NCBI RefSeq assembly: GCF_036924715.1
Contig: NZ_JAZHSB010000001.1
Coordinates: 6,005,001 to 6,069,000 of the forward strand
DNA length: 64,000 nt
From: Bradyrhizobium sp. AZCC 1721
GTDB taxonomy: Bacteria; Pseudomonadota; Alphaproteobacteria; Rhizobiales; Xanthobacteraceae
Direction of reading: 5' to 3'
The translations under genes and the position numbers were made by a program. Positions within the stretch are counted from its first letter, which is position 1. Each line of letters begins with the position of its first letter. The notes under the pieces were generated by a model. The model did no database searches, had not been told where the DNA came from, and was given only the letters and a program-made list of their open reading frames with translations. Below are positions 35,578 to 44,615 of this stretch, one piece after another.

Positions 35578-36336
35578 TTAATCGCGCAACAGCACGGCCT
35601 CCCGAAGGGTCCGGCTCGAGGCCAAGACGGAGGCGAGCCCCAGCGCCATCAGCAGCGCGCCAAGCCAGGTTGCCATCCAGCCCCAGCCGTCATCAGCCGC
35701 CTCGGCGATCGGAGAGGCGACCGGTGCGGCCGGAGGCACGGAGACCGCAACCGCCTCGCTTGGCGCCGGTGCGGCTGCCAGAAGTGTCTCCGCGTCGAGC
35801 CGGCGCGGCGTGGGGTGGTCAGGCGTGAGCTGATCGGTCGCGCGGTTGGCGACGGTTGCCGGCGTCACGAAGGCTGCGGCCGCCGTAGCCGGGACGGAAG
35901 CGGCATCGACCATCTTGGGCTCGGGCGCGGGTGGCGTCGGCTGAGACGTTTCCGCCGGTGCGGAGCGCAGCAGCTCTGCACGCGCATCCATGACCGCCTT
36001 CTGCTTGGTCCGCGCGGCCTCATTCTCCTCGGCAGTGGCGACACGAGGCTTCGCGACGCGATGACGAACCTGCTTCACCGTCGCGGTCCCCTCGGCAGCC
36101 TGGAACCAGCATTTGCGGCGCCCCTCAGTACGATAGACCCAGCGCTGACCTTCCGCCGTCGACGTACCGGGTCGTGGCAAGCACTCGCTTTCCTTTTCCG
36201 CGGGAGCAGGCGCAGGGGCTGTCTGCGGAGGAGAGACATTGAACAAGTCTGCAAGCGGATTCGAAGATGCAGGCGAAGTCGGGAGACTTGCGAGAAGGAC
36301 AATAGCGGCGGTGCAAGATCGCAAATGACCGGACAT
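35578..36336 (-). CDS. Exported protein with Cys-Trp motif and C-terminal membrane anchor
   Basis: 252 residues. An N-terminal signal (SCTAAIVLLASLPTSPASS) is followed by Pro-rich sequence, then EC and RWVYRTEGRRKCWFQ, the same Cys-Trp motif as in 34652-35056. An Ala/Pro/Glu-rich region and a C-terminal membrane helix (GWMATWLGALLMALGLASVL) end it. The layout suggests an inner-membrane-anchored periplasmic protein; the function is unknown. The ribosome site for ATG 36336 is weak. Confidence 0.65.
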   Translation of the reverse strand: MSGHLRSCTAAIVLLASLPTSPASSNPLADLFNVSPPQTAPAPAPAEKESECLPRPGTSTAEGQRWVYRTEGRRKCWFQAAEGTATVKQVRHRVAKPRVATAEENEAARTKQKAVMDARAELLRSAPAETSQPTPPAPEPKMVDAASVPATAAAAFVTPATVANRATDQLTPDHPTPRRLDAETLLAAAPAPSEAVAVSVPPAAPVASPIAEAADDGWGWMATWLGALLMALGLASVLASSRTLREAVLLRD

Positions 36337-36535
36337 AGGAACCCCGAAGTTGCGCCCCCTTGGAAACGACCTTTGGCCGTGACCTGGGTCACAATAGGGC
36401 TCAAATCCGGCAAGGCGGTGGATTCATTCTGGCCTGGAAAACGAGATCGGGGCGCGAGTGCCGGGCAGCCGCACGAACGTCCGAGGCCGCTTCTTACTCA
36501 TCTCGAACTCGATGGGTCGGTCGAAACTCAGCAAG

Positions 36536-36886
36536 TCATGTTGCTGACAGCATCGATGTGGCAGGGACTACCCCCATGCACTGCTGCACCTCGTTCGGCA
36601 CGTTGTAGTCGCGCATGACAGGGCGGCTGTCGCGCAAGCCACACGCCTCTCGCTGCACCACGAACATCCAGAGCGCGTGGCCTGCCTCCGTCACCAGCAG
36701 GCGCCGTGCCTGCTGCGCTGACGCCGGCGCGCCCGAGCGTGGTTGGGTGGCATCGAACTCCCGCAGCCTGGCGAGGGCCGCTTCCAGCGCTCGCCCCATC
36801 CGTCCGAGCGCAACGGCCTGGTCCTGGGCGATCTCATAGTTGAGAACGTCGACGGGAGTGCGATCAAGGCGAAAATCGCGGGACAT
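36536..36886 (-). CDS. Conserved hypothetical protein (possibly DUF6665)
   Basis: 116 residues from ATG 36886 (MSRDFRLDRTPVDVLNYEIA). It is helical with conserved-looking blocks ALGRMGRALEAALARL, EAGHALWMFVVQREACGLRD and RDYNVPNEVQQCMG. I think it belongs to the DUF6665 family but cannot confirm that. No signal peptide or metal motif. It lies just downstream of opgC on the same strand, 45 bp away. The role is unknown. Confidence 0.55.
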   Translation of the reverse strand: MSRDFRLDRTPVDVLNYEIAQDQAVALGRMGRALEAALARLREFDATQPRSGAPASAQQARRLLVTEAGHALWMFVVQREACGLRDSRPVMRDYNVPNEVQQCMGVVPATSMLSAT

Positions 36887-36931
36887 GGGGAATGTATAGC
36901 GCCACATGGATCGCATGTGCAACGATGCGCG

Positions 36932-38080
36932 TTACTGTTGCGATCGCTGCCTGGGTTTGATGCTGATCGAGCTTAGCAGTGTTGCGGTCACGATCATCGC
37001 TGCGATGCCAGCGATACTCAATGCTATCTGCATCGCAAGTCCGTCCGAGATGTTGAGCAGCGCCGCGTAGCTGGCGAACGTCAAGAGAACGCCGACGCAA
37101 TAGATTGGCAGCGAGTTCTGGCCACAGAGGATCGCGCCGCGCATCACCGGCGTCGTCAGCCCTCGCCACTTGCGGGGCACGAGCCATGACGCCAAAACCG
37201 CAAGGGCCAAAAAATGCAGCAGTCGCAATGGATCGAGATTCGATTTGTCCAATGGATAAAATAGTTTCGCCAGCGCCTGCGGGATCAGTGCTTCCAGCGG
37301 CTTGATGCGCCAGCTCAATGCGATGACCAGGGTGAAGAGCAGATACAGGATGGCAAGCACAAGCGTCGTGCGTGACGTCACCCACGGCTGGTGTCTCTTG
37401 ACGTCGATCATCCACCACGCGCCAAGCACGAACAGCAATTGCCAGGCCAGCGGATTGAAAGCCCAGTGGCCGTTCGGCCAGGCCGGGACGGTCCAGCCAA
37501 AGACATGCACCAGCACATAAAGCGCCAGCGAGGCGCCAAGCGTTGCATTCGGCGCTCGCAGCAGCAGCCACAGCAGCGGCGCGAACAGGAGGTGAAGAAG
37601 CACGAAGACCGACAACACGTCGGTATTGACCGGACGGTATTGCAGGATCGCCGCGCGCGCGAACGTTGCGCCCGGATGGTCCAACAAGATACGCGTATTG
37701 CTCTCGTCAGCAATACGGCCCGTGCCTGCGAGGTGAACCAGGATGGCGCAGGCGAGCGTGAGCAGCAGAAATGCGACATAAATGTCCCAGCTTCGCCGCA
37801 GCGTTCGGCTGATCACTCCGGTCCAGCCCTCGCAGCGCCATGCTTTGCCGTAAGCCAGCGCGCAGGTTACGCCCGAGACGAACATGAACACTTCCGCGGC
37901 ATCGCTGAAGCCGTAGTTCCGCAGCGTCAGCCAAGCTCCGATGTTGTTGGGAACATGGTCAAGAAAGATGAACCACAGCGCGATGCCTCGGCAGGCATCT
38001 ATTCGCAGGTCGCGGCCGTGGTCTCTCAGCTCCGGCAGCTCGCCGACCACGAACTTGGGGATGGTAATTCGGTCGTGCAT
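36932..38080 (-). CDS. OpgC membrane protein (periplasmic glucan succinylation)
   Basis: 382 residues with about ten membrane helices. The start RIDACRGIALWFIFLDHVPN and later GFSDAAEVFMFVSGVTCALA are characteristic of the OpgC/acyltransferase-3-like family. OpgC adds succinyl groups to osmoregulated periplasmic glucans at the inner membrane. The glucan synthesis genes (opgGH or ndv) are not in the window. The ATG 38080 has only a weak ribosome site (GGGACG). Confidence 0.87.
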   Translation of the reverse strand: MHDRITIPKFVVGELPELRDHGRDLRIDACRGIALWFIFLDHVPNNIGAWLTLRNYGFSDAAEVFMFVSGVTCALAYGKAWRCEGWTGVISRTLRRSWDIYVAFLLLTLACAILVHLAGTGRIADESNTRILLDHPGATFARAAILQYRPVNTDVLSVFVLLHLLFAPLLWLLLRAPNATLGASLALYVLVHVFGWTVPAWPNGHWAFNPLAWQLLFVLGAWWMIDVKRHQPWVTSRTTLVLAILYLLFTLVIALSWRIKPLEALIPQALAKLFYPLDKSNLDPLRLLHFLALAVLASWLVPRKWRGLTTPVMRGAILCGQNSLPIYCVGVLLTFASYAALLNISDGLAMQIALSIAGIAAMIVTATLLSSISIKPRQRSQQ

Positions 38081-38611
38081 CTGGGTCGTCCCGAAGCCAG
38101 CAAAATGGACCTGCCGCTCGAGCTCCTGGTGTGAGCTCGTTCACCATTAAAGGCTTATTTTTTCAGGCGAATCTGCGCGCGAGCGTTGAGCCTTGCCGGC
38201 TTTGCACGTGATCATTTGAGCCACGTGGTGATTTAAGGCCGCCCGTCCTTCGGCGCTTCGCGAGGTCCGTCCGATGTCGGCTGTTAGAGAAGAGGTAGAC
38301 TAGGTTTCGCGTGGTCAGGCAGTACGTGGGATGGGTGGAGCGCCGAGTTCTTCGAACGCATGGATCATTGAGCTGGCGACCGTTTTCTAAGAAACACACG
38401 TCTGAAAAAGCTCAAGCGTTGCAGCAGAGCTGAAAGGGAACGCTCGCGTAGACGAGACGCCCGGGAGCGTCGTTTGCGATTGTCACAACCCTGCGTACAA
38501 AATCGCTTCAGTATTGCGACGCGATGCCTCGTCTTTGGCCGAGCGCGGAGAGCTGGCCTCCAGCCAGACCTTCGTCTACACTGCCGCCCTGTTCCGAGCT
38601 GGAGGGCGAGC
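38081..38611. other. 531-bp intergenic stretch, nothing recognised
   Basis: Divergent promoter region of opgC and the cyclase-ATPase gene. I see no convincing gene, RNA or repeat. A GGAGGG site just before 38612 belongs to the downstream gene. Confidence 0.5.
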
Positions 38612-41600
38612 ATGGAGTGCCCAAGCTGCGGAAGCACCAATCAGGGTGGCAACCGATTCTGCGGGAACTGCGGCGCGCCGCTGCCGCAGCGTTGCGGCGC
38701 CTGCGGTCGCAAGAATCCGATCGGCAATAGCTACTGTGGTTTCTGTGGCGCTCCTTTGACCAGTGCCGCTCCTCTGGAACGAGCCGAAAATGCGGCTGCC
38801 AAGCCGGCATTAGCCGGTGCCGAACGCCGGCGTCTCACTGTCATGTTCTGCGATCTCGTCGGCTCGACCGCGATTGCGTCTCGGCTTGATCCGGAAGACC
38901 TGCGCGAGGTGCTCAGCAGCTACCACAAAGACGTTGCGAGGATGGTGGGGAAGTTCGATGGCTTCGTAGCCAAGTATATGGGCGACGGAGTTTTGGTCTA
39001 CTTCGGCTACCCGCAGGCGCATGAGGACGACGCAGAGCGAGCTGTTCGCGCCGGCCTGCAGATTGTGACAATGGCGCGGTCAGCGCCGGCTGCGCCCGGC
39101 GGCAGACTGGCGGTCCGTGTGGGTATTGCCACGGGTCTTGTCGTCGTCGGTGATCTCATCGGCGCCGGAGAATCCCAGGAGCGCGGTGTAGTGGGCGAGA
39201 CGCCAAATCTTGCGGCGCGACTGCAAACTTTGGCGGAGCCGGACAGCGTCGTGATAGACGCGAACACGCACAGGCTGACGAGCGGGATCTTCGAATATGA
39301 CGAACTCGGCATGGTCGAGCTAAAGGGCTTTGCTGAGCCTGTGCGTGCGTGGTGCGTGCAACGAGAGAGCACGATCGAAAGCCGATTCGAAGCACTGCAT
39401 CCGGCGACCGCTCTCACGCCACTTGTTGGGCGTGAGGAAGAGATCGAGCTGCTGGTCGAGCGCTGGATACAGGCAAGATCCGGTGCGGGCCAGGTGATCC
39501 TGCTCTCCGGCGAGCCTGGCATTGGCAAGTCGCGCCTGACCGCTGCCCTCCTGGAGCGGGTGCGTGGTGAGCCCCACGTCCGGCTGAGCTGTTCGTGCTC
39601 GGCGCACCACCAGGATAGCGCGCTGCACCCGACGATCGTGCAACTCGAACACGCGGCAGGTTTCGAGCGGGGCGATACACCAAAGATGAAGCTTCGCAAG
39701 ATCGAGGCACTGCTCTCGCCGACTTCGTCGACGATTGCGGGTCTGCCGCTTATCGCCGAGTTGCTACACATTCCTGCTGACGATCTGTACTCACCGAGCG
39801 TGCTAAATCCGCAGCGCAAAAAAGAGGAGACATTCGAGCTGTTGCTCCACCAGCTCGTCGTCCTCGCGCAGAGCCAGCCGGTATTGTTGGTCTACGAGGA
39901 CGTCCATTGGATCGACCCCAGCTCACGCGAGTTCCTCGATCGCGTGGTCGATCGCGTCGCAGACCTGCCTGTGCTGTTGCTGATTACATTCCGGCCCGAG
40001 TTTCAGGCGCCATGGATCGGGCAGTCACACGTCACGATGCTCGCCCTCAGCCGCCTCGACCGGCGCCAGGGTGCGACCCTCGTGCAGTGTGTCGCAGGCG
40101 GCAAAGCGCTCCCCGGGCATACAGCGGAAGAGATCATCGAGCGCAGCGACGGTGTGCCACTTTTCATCGAGGAATTGACGAAGGCTGTCGTAGAAGCGCA
40201 AGCCAGTCGACATAACGGCGTAGATGCGAGCGCGGCAACGTCGCGATCGGCGCTAACCGTACCCGCAACCCTCCACGCCTCGTTGTTGGCTCGGCTTGAC
40301 CGACTCGGGCCAGGTCCGAAGAAAATGGCGCAAATCGGAGCGGCCATTGGCCGCGAGTTTTCATACGAACTGCTCGCGGCTGTCGTTGCCTTCACCGAGA
40401 GGGAGGCACAAGACAGCTTGGCGCGGCTTGTCCATTCGGAACTGGTGTTCCAGTACGGCACGCCGCCGGAGGCCGCCTATAGCTTCAAACACGCTCTGGT
40501 GCAGGATGCGGCGTACAGCACGCTGCTCCGCAGCGATCGACAGCGGTTGCACGCGCGCATCGCCGGTGCCCTCAAGGGGGATTTCCCGGACCGCGTGGCG
40601 CGCGAGCCCGAGCTACTGGCGCACCACTATACTGAAGCCTGCCAAATTGAACGTGCCGTCGGCTATTGGCTGAAAGCAGGCGAAAGCGCTGCCCAACGTT
40701 CGGCCAATCTCGAAGCAATCCGGCATCTCACCCGAGGGTTGGAGGCGCTGAACGCGCTACCGGAAAATTTCGAGCGGGATCGGCAGGAGCTCGCTTTTCA
40801 GATCGCGATCGGTACTCCCATGATCGCCGTATACGGCTATTCCGCCCCACAGACAGGCGCCGCCTATGGCCGTGCACGCGCGCTTTGCGAACGTCTCGGC
40901 GAGGCCGAGCCTCTCGTCGCGACCCTCAGCGGTGAGTTCGTCTATTACTTCGTGCGGGGCGATTATTCCGCGATGCGGCGATTAACCGACGAGGCCTGTC
41001 GTGTAGCGGAGCGCCTTCCAAGCCCGCTTATCCGTCTTGCCAGTCACCGCTTGGCCGGGATCACGGCCATGCACTTCGGCGAGTTTGCCGAGGCACGGTC
41101 CGAATTTGAGGCGATCTTGCGCCTCTACGACGCACGCCGGCATCGATCACAACCGGTGCACTACGTTCACGACCCGAAAGTGTCGGCTCTCACCTATCTT
41201 GCACCCGTCCTCTGGATTCTGGGCTTTCCCGAGCAAGCGCGCCGCTCGAGTACCGCAGCGTTCCACTGCGCCGCGGAGTTGGACCAGGCCAACCTCACGG
41301 CGCATGTCCACAATTTCGCTGGCGCGGGTTTGGACGAACTGCTCGGCGATGTCTCAGGCGTGAAAGCCCATGCCGAAGCGATCATTGAACTGGCCGATCG
41401 GCACAGCCTTGGCTATTGGCGCGTGAATGGGTTGATTCTTCGCGGCTGGGCTATGGTACAGCAGGGCGCCCCAGAGTCGGGTATCGCGCTCATGTGTGAG
41501 AATACCGAGCGCCGCGCGGCTCTCGGCGTCAGTTGGTATCAAGCCCGGTATCTCTGCATGCTCGCCGCGGCCTATGCGCAAGTCGGCCAGGCCGAACTAG

Positions 41601-41950
41601 GGCTACGGATCGTTGCGGAGGTGGAGGACCTCATCGCCAACAATCACGAACACATGTGGGAGGGCGAAGTTACACGCATCAAGGGGGAGCTCATGCGGGT
41701 GCAAGGGAGATCAACCTCCGAGATCGAAGCCTGCCTTGCGCGAGCTATGACAATAACGCGCGCACAAGGCGCCAAGTCGCTCGAGCTCCGCGCCGCCCGC
41801 AGCTTGGCGCGCCTGTGGTGTGATTTGGGGCGGCGCAAGGATGCCTGCGCGCTGCTCGCACCGCTCTTTAGCTGGTTTACTGAGGGCTTCGAGACCGCGG
41901 ATCTGAAAGCCACAAAGGTATTGCTCGACGAGTTGACCTGCGGCGCATGA
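38612..41950 (+). CDS. Zinc-ribbon / class III nucleotide cyclase / AAA ATPase / TPR regulator
   Basis: 1112 residues. A double zinc ribbon (Cys3, 6, 17, 20 and 28, 31, 42, 45) is followed by a class III cyclase domain with both metal aspartates, Asp81 (MFCDLVGST) and Asp125 (AKYMGDGVLVYFG). The Lys in AKYMGD suits ATP as substrate. An AAA-type NTPase has Walker A GEPGIGKS (300-307), and a long helical TPR-like C-terminus follows. Such proteins may link ATP-driven assembly to cAMP production, but the family is poorly characterised. GGAGGG fixes the ATG. No membrane segment is seen. No obvious partner gene is nearby. Confidence 0.87.
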   Translation: MECPSCGSTNQGGNRFCGNCGAPLPQRCGACGRKNPIGNSYCGFCGAPLTSAAPLERAENAAAKPALAGAERRRLTVMFCDLVGSTAIASRLDPEDLREVLSSYHKDVARMVGKFDGFVAKYMGDGVLVYFGYPQAHEDDAERAVRAGLQIVTMARSAPAAPGGRLAVRVGIATGLVVVGDLIGAGESQERGVVGETPNLAARLQTLAEPDSVVIDANTHRLTSGIFEYDELGMVELKGFAEPVRAWCVQRESTIESRFEALHPATALTPLVGREEEIELLVERWIQARSGAGQVILLSGEPGIGKSRLTAALLERVRGEPHVRLSCSCSAHHQDSALHPTIVQLEHAAGFERGDTPKMKLRKIEALLSPTSSTIAGLPLIAELLHIPADDLYSPSVLNPQRKKEETFELLLHQLVVLAQSQPVLLVYEDVHWIDPSSREFLDRVVDRVADLPVLLLITFRPEFQAPWIGQSHVTMLALSRLDRRQGATLVQCVAGGKALPGHTAEEIIERSDGVPLFIEELTKAVVEAQASRHNGVDASAATSRSALTVPATLHASLLARLDRLGPGPKKMAQIGAAIGREFSYELLAAVVAFTEREAQDSLARLVHSELVFQYGTPPEAAYSFKHALVQDAAYSTLLRSDRQRLHARIAGALKGDFPDRVAREPELLAHHYTEACQIERAVGYWLKAGESAAQRSANLEAIRHLTRGLEALNALPENFERDRQELAFQIAIGTPMIAVYGYSAPQTGAAYGRARALCERLGEAEPLVATLSGEFVYYFVRGDYSAMRRLTDEACRVAERLPSPLIRLASHRLAGITAMHFGEFAEARSEFEAILRLYDARRHRSQPVHYVHDPKVSALTYLAPVLWILGFPEQARRSSTAAFHCAAELDQANLTAHVHNFAGAGLDELLGDVSGVKAHAEAIIELADRHSLGYWRVNGLILRGWAMVQQGAPESGIALMCENTERRAALGVSWYQARYLCMLAAAYAQVGQAELGLRIVAEVEDLIANNHEHMWEGEVTRIKGELMRVQGRSTSEIEACLARAMTITRAQGAKSLELRAARSLARLWCDLGRRKDACALLAPLFSWFTEGFETADLKATKVLLDELTCGA

Positions 41951-41982
41951 GCGATTTTGCGCGGTTCTCCCTCGTACAGCAA

Positions 41983-42014
41983 GCGTAGCCCGATGAGCGG
42001 AGCGACATCCGGGT
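41983..42014. repeat. Short dispersed repeat unit
   Basis: CGTAGCCCGATGAGCGGAGC followed by GACATCCGGGTT resembles a common bradyrhizobial intergenic unit with CCCG / CGGG ends. It lies between the cyclase gene and the convergent LysR gene. Confidence 0.55.
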
Positions 42015-42148
42015 TGGTTATGCCGAGTCCCGCATATTGCTTTGCTTGTGCGCGCTACTTGCACCCCAAGCTCTGGAGACAACATCAGGTCAGAGTCACC
42101 GAAGCCGTTCCACTGAACGGGTGTCACCGTAAATTCGCAGCTTCCAGG

Positions 42149-43141
42149 TCAACACGGCTTGCGACGCCTCCGTTCTTGCCTCGAGCGCGAACCGGTGCTC
42201 GTACTTATGCAGCTCGCCAACGTCTCGAACAGCCAAGCGAGGCCGGCATCGGCCATCGCGGCCTGCGATGCGACGAGGCGTATCGGATCGGGCCGCCAGG
42301 GCAACGGCACCGGGCGCACCACCAGATTGAACCGCGCGGCGTGGTACTCGACCAGCCTTCGCGGCAAGGTCGCAACCAGATCGCTTTCGGCGAGCTGAAC
42401 CAGCGCCATCATGAAATTCGGAACCGTCAGCGCCACGCGCCGCGAATGCCCCCGCTCGGCAAGCATGGCATCGACGACTCCCTGCGCATCGCCGATGGCC
42501 GAAACCAGCATGTGCCGTGCCTTCAGGTATGCTGCCAGGTTTGGTGCGCGCGCCAGTGGATGACCTTTTCGCATGGCGACGACGAAGTCTTCCTCGAACA
42601 GCAACCGCTCGGCGAAACGGGGCGGCAACGGGCCGATCGGGAGTATTGCAAGATCGAGCCGGTGGGAGTCGAGCTCCGTGAGTGTGGTTTGCCAGACTTG
42701 GCTCGTCGGCTTGCCGTGATGTTGCGGCATGAGCTGCAGCAACCGGATGTCGACACCTGGCGCCTCGCGGGCCAAGCGGGAAACGAGAGGGCCGAGGAAG
42801 ATGGCCGCCAATGCATCAGGCGCACCGATGGTAAAGCATCGCCGCGTGCCTCCGGGGTCGAACGGCCCGGCCATCGACATGATTCCATCGACACGCGCGA
42901 GAGCCTCAGCAACTGGACCGGCAAGTGCGAGGGCACGGTCCGTAGGCTTCACGCCACCGGGCGTCTTGAGGAACAGCGGATCATGCAGGAGATGCCGCAG
43001 CCGGCGCAGCCCATGGCTGACGGCCGAGGGTGTGAGATTGAGTCTTTCCGCCGCGCGCGCGACATGCCCCTCCTCGAGCACGGTGCTGAACAACACCAGG
43101 AGACTGAGATCGATGCGCAGGAGCTGAGCCGGCTTCAGCAT
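42149..43141 (-). CDS. LysR-family transcriptional regulator (NodD/SyrM-like group)
   Basis: 330 residues. The N-terminal HTH (AAERLNLTPSAVSHGLRRLR) and the LLHDPLFLKTPGGVKPTDRA segment are typical of the LysR subgroup that includes LeuO/NodD-like proteins. The effector domain follows; the last 25 residues are a basic tail without family character. It is divergent from an exported NTF2-like gene at 43235 with a 93-bp gap, so it probably controls that gene. Confidence 0.88.
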   Translation of the reverse strand: MLKPAQLLRIDLSLLVLFSTVLEEGHVARAAERLNLTPSAVSHGLRRLRHLLHDPLFLKTPGGVKPTDRALALAGPVAEALARVDGIMSMAGPFDPGGTRRCFTIGAPDALAAIFLGPLVSRLAREAPGVDIRLLQLMPQHHGKPTSQVWQTTLTELDSHRLDLAILPIGPLPPRFAERLLFEEDFVVAMRKGHPLARAPNLAAYLKARHMLVSAIGDAQGVVDAMLAERGHSRRVALTVPNFMMALVQLAESDLVATLPRRLVEYHAARFNLVVRPVPLPWRPDPIRLVASQAAMADAGLAWLFETLASCISTSTGSRSRQERRRRKPC

Positions 43142-43234
43142 GGTGCTGAGACTTTATCACTGGCTTCACGATACCCAAAGGGTCATCTAGCGCCTCGCTC
43201 ATCACACGGGTTCGTTCAACACTGGGGTGCTTAC

Positions 43235-43798
43235 ATGTCGAAGAAATCACCGATGACGCCCGGCGCGGGCTCGCCTCCGGCGTTATCCCGGCGTCGCGCC
43301 ATCCCGGCGATGGCGGGTCTGCCGCTCGCAGCAGCGCAGCCGGCCGCGGCAGAAGATGCGGTCGCCAAGCTGATCAAGCATTCCGAAGTGTCGAACGCGG
43401 CGCTGATGCGGGGAGACGCAGAGACTTACCGAACGATGATCGCCATCACCGACGATTTCACATTGATGTCTCCGTTCGGCGGGCCACCCTCGCACGGCTC
43501 GCATTATACGTCCGAGACCTGGGACAGGGTGGGACGGTTCTTCAAGAACGGCACCCACAAGCAGGAGGTCGTCCAATCCTATGGCTCGGCCGACATGGTG
43601 GTTCTCGCGCTGATCGAACGGGACCATGTCGAGGTCGGGGAGCTGCCCGCACAGGAATGGGCGTTGCGCGTTACGCTCGTCTATCGGCGGGACGGGACCG
43701 AGTGGCACCTGGTGCATCGCCACGCCGACCCGCTCGCCCATGGCATCAGCCTGCAGCAATCGGCGGCACTCGCGCGCGGCCCTGGCATGAAGGAATGA
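43235..43798 (+). CDS. Exported NTF2/SnoaL-fold protein
   Basis: 187 residues. The N-terminus has a twin-arginine-like signal (LSRRRAIPAMAGLPLAAAQP, cleavage near AAAEDA), though it departs from the full Tat consensus. The mature part has an NTF2/SnoaL look: RGDAETYRTMIAITDDFTLM, SPFGG, and a closing TLVYRRDGTEWHLVHRHADP. Substrate and role are unknown. The ATG is chosen from the signal; the frame is open far upstream across the LysR gene. It is likely regulated by the divergent LysR. Confidence 0.75.
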   Translation: MSKKSPMTPGAGSPPALSRRRAIPAMAGLPLAAAQPAAAEDAVAKLIKHSEVSNAALMRGDAETYRTMIAITDDFTLMSPFGGPPSHGSHYTSETWDRVGRFFKNGTHKQEVVQSYGSADMVVLALIERDHVEVGELPAQEWALRVTLVYRRDGTEWHLVHRHADPLAHGISLQQSAALARGPGMKE

Positions 43799-44172
43799 CT
43801 TCAATCGGCTGGCGCGAAGCGTAGCTCCGAGGACGCAAATGCTGTTCGGTTTTCGTTTCGGCTCCCCCACGCATCGTTTTCAGTGAGGCCGCGTAGCGTC
43901 CCCTCGTCTCCTGCCGCGCGGCAGCCAAAATCATTTGACTGCATTCCAACGAATGGAACTCAACCGAAGGTGTGCTGGTTAGGCGGTGGAGCCGTTTGGC
44001 AGCAAGGCTTGAGCTGCGGCTACTCGAACGAGGTCAGCCGCCTCGTCCGATCCATTCTGGCGCCTGAAGACAGCCGGTAGCAAAGGCTCGTTGTTCGCGC
44101 TGTCGAGAAGCTCTCTTTATGGATCGAACAAACCAGCGGCGCGCAGCGCAAAATCTTTAGGGAGAAGCGAAC
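43799..44172. other. 374-bp intergenic stretch, nothing recognised
   Basis: No gene, RNA or known repeat was seen. AGGGAGAAG at its end is the ribosome site of the VOC gene. Confidence 0.5.
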
Positions 44173-44562
44173 ATGGCGGTCCATTTCAACCACACGATCC
44201 TGCCGGCGCGCGACAGCAAGGCTTCCGCGAAGTTCCTGACCGATATATTGAACCTTCCAGCCCCGAAGCACGGGGGGCCGTTTGAGATGGTCGCTACCGA
44301 AAACGGAGCCTTTCTCGATTACATGGACACCGACGAAATCGCGCCGCAGCACTACGCCTTTCTGGTCAGCGAAGCCGAGTTCGACGAGATTTTCGGTCGG
44401 GTTCGGGAACGCAAGCTTGCCTACTGGGCCGATCCGGCGCGCAAGCAGCCCGGCGAGATCAATCGTCACGACGGCGGACGCGGGGTCTACTTCGAGGATC
44501 TCAACGGTCACCTCCTCGAAATCATCACCCGCCCCTATGGCAGCGGCGGATGGAATCCATGA
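44173..44562 (+). CDS. VOC-superfamily protein (glyoxalase/dioxygenase fold)
   Basis: 129 residues with one VOC module pair: HFNHTILPARDSKASAKFLT at the N-terminus, NGAFLDYMD, HYAFLVSEAEFDEIFGRV, and GGRGVYFEDLNGHLLEIITR at the end. His and Glu residues at the usual VOC metal positions (HFNH, HYAF and LLEI) are present, so it may bind a metal. Possible roles include glyoxalase, dioxygenase or resistance to a small toxic molecule; the sequence does not decide. It appears monocistronic. Confidence 0.83.
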   Translation: MAVHFNHTILPARDSKASAKFLTDILNLPAPKHGGPFEMVATENGAFLDYMDTDEIAPQHYAFLVSEAEFDEIFGRVRERKLAYWADPARKQPGEINRHDGGRGVYFEDLNGHLLEIITRPYGSGGWNP

Positions 44563-44615
44563 CGGGCGGCGGCGAGAAGTGGCTCGTTAGAAGCAGCTTC
44601 AAGCCGTTCCGATAA

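Noticed and set aside
41957..43798. 613-codon plus-strand frame ending in the NTF2-like protein
   Set aside because: The first 426 codons are antisense to the LysR gene; the real gene starts at 43235 with a signal peptide.
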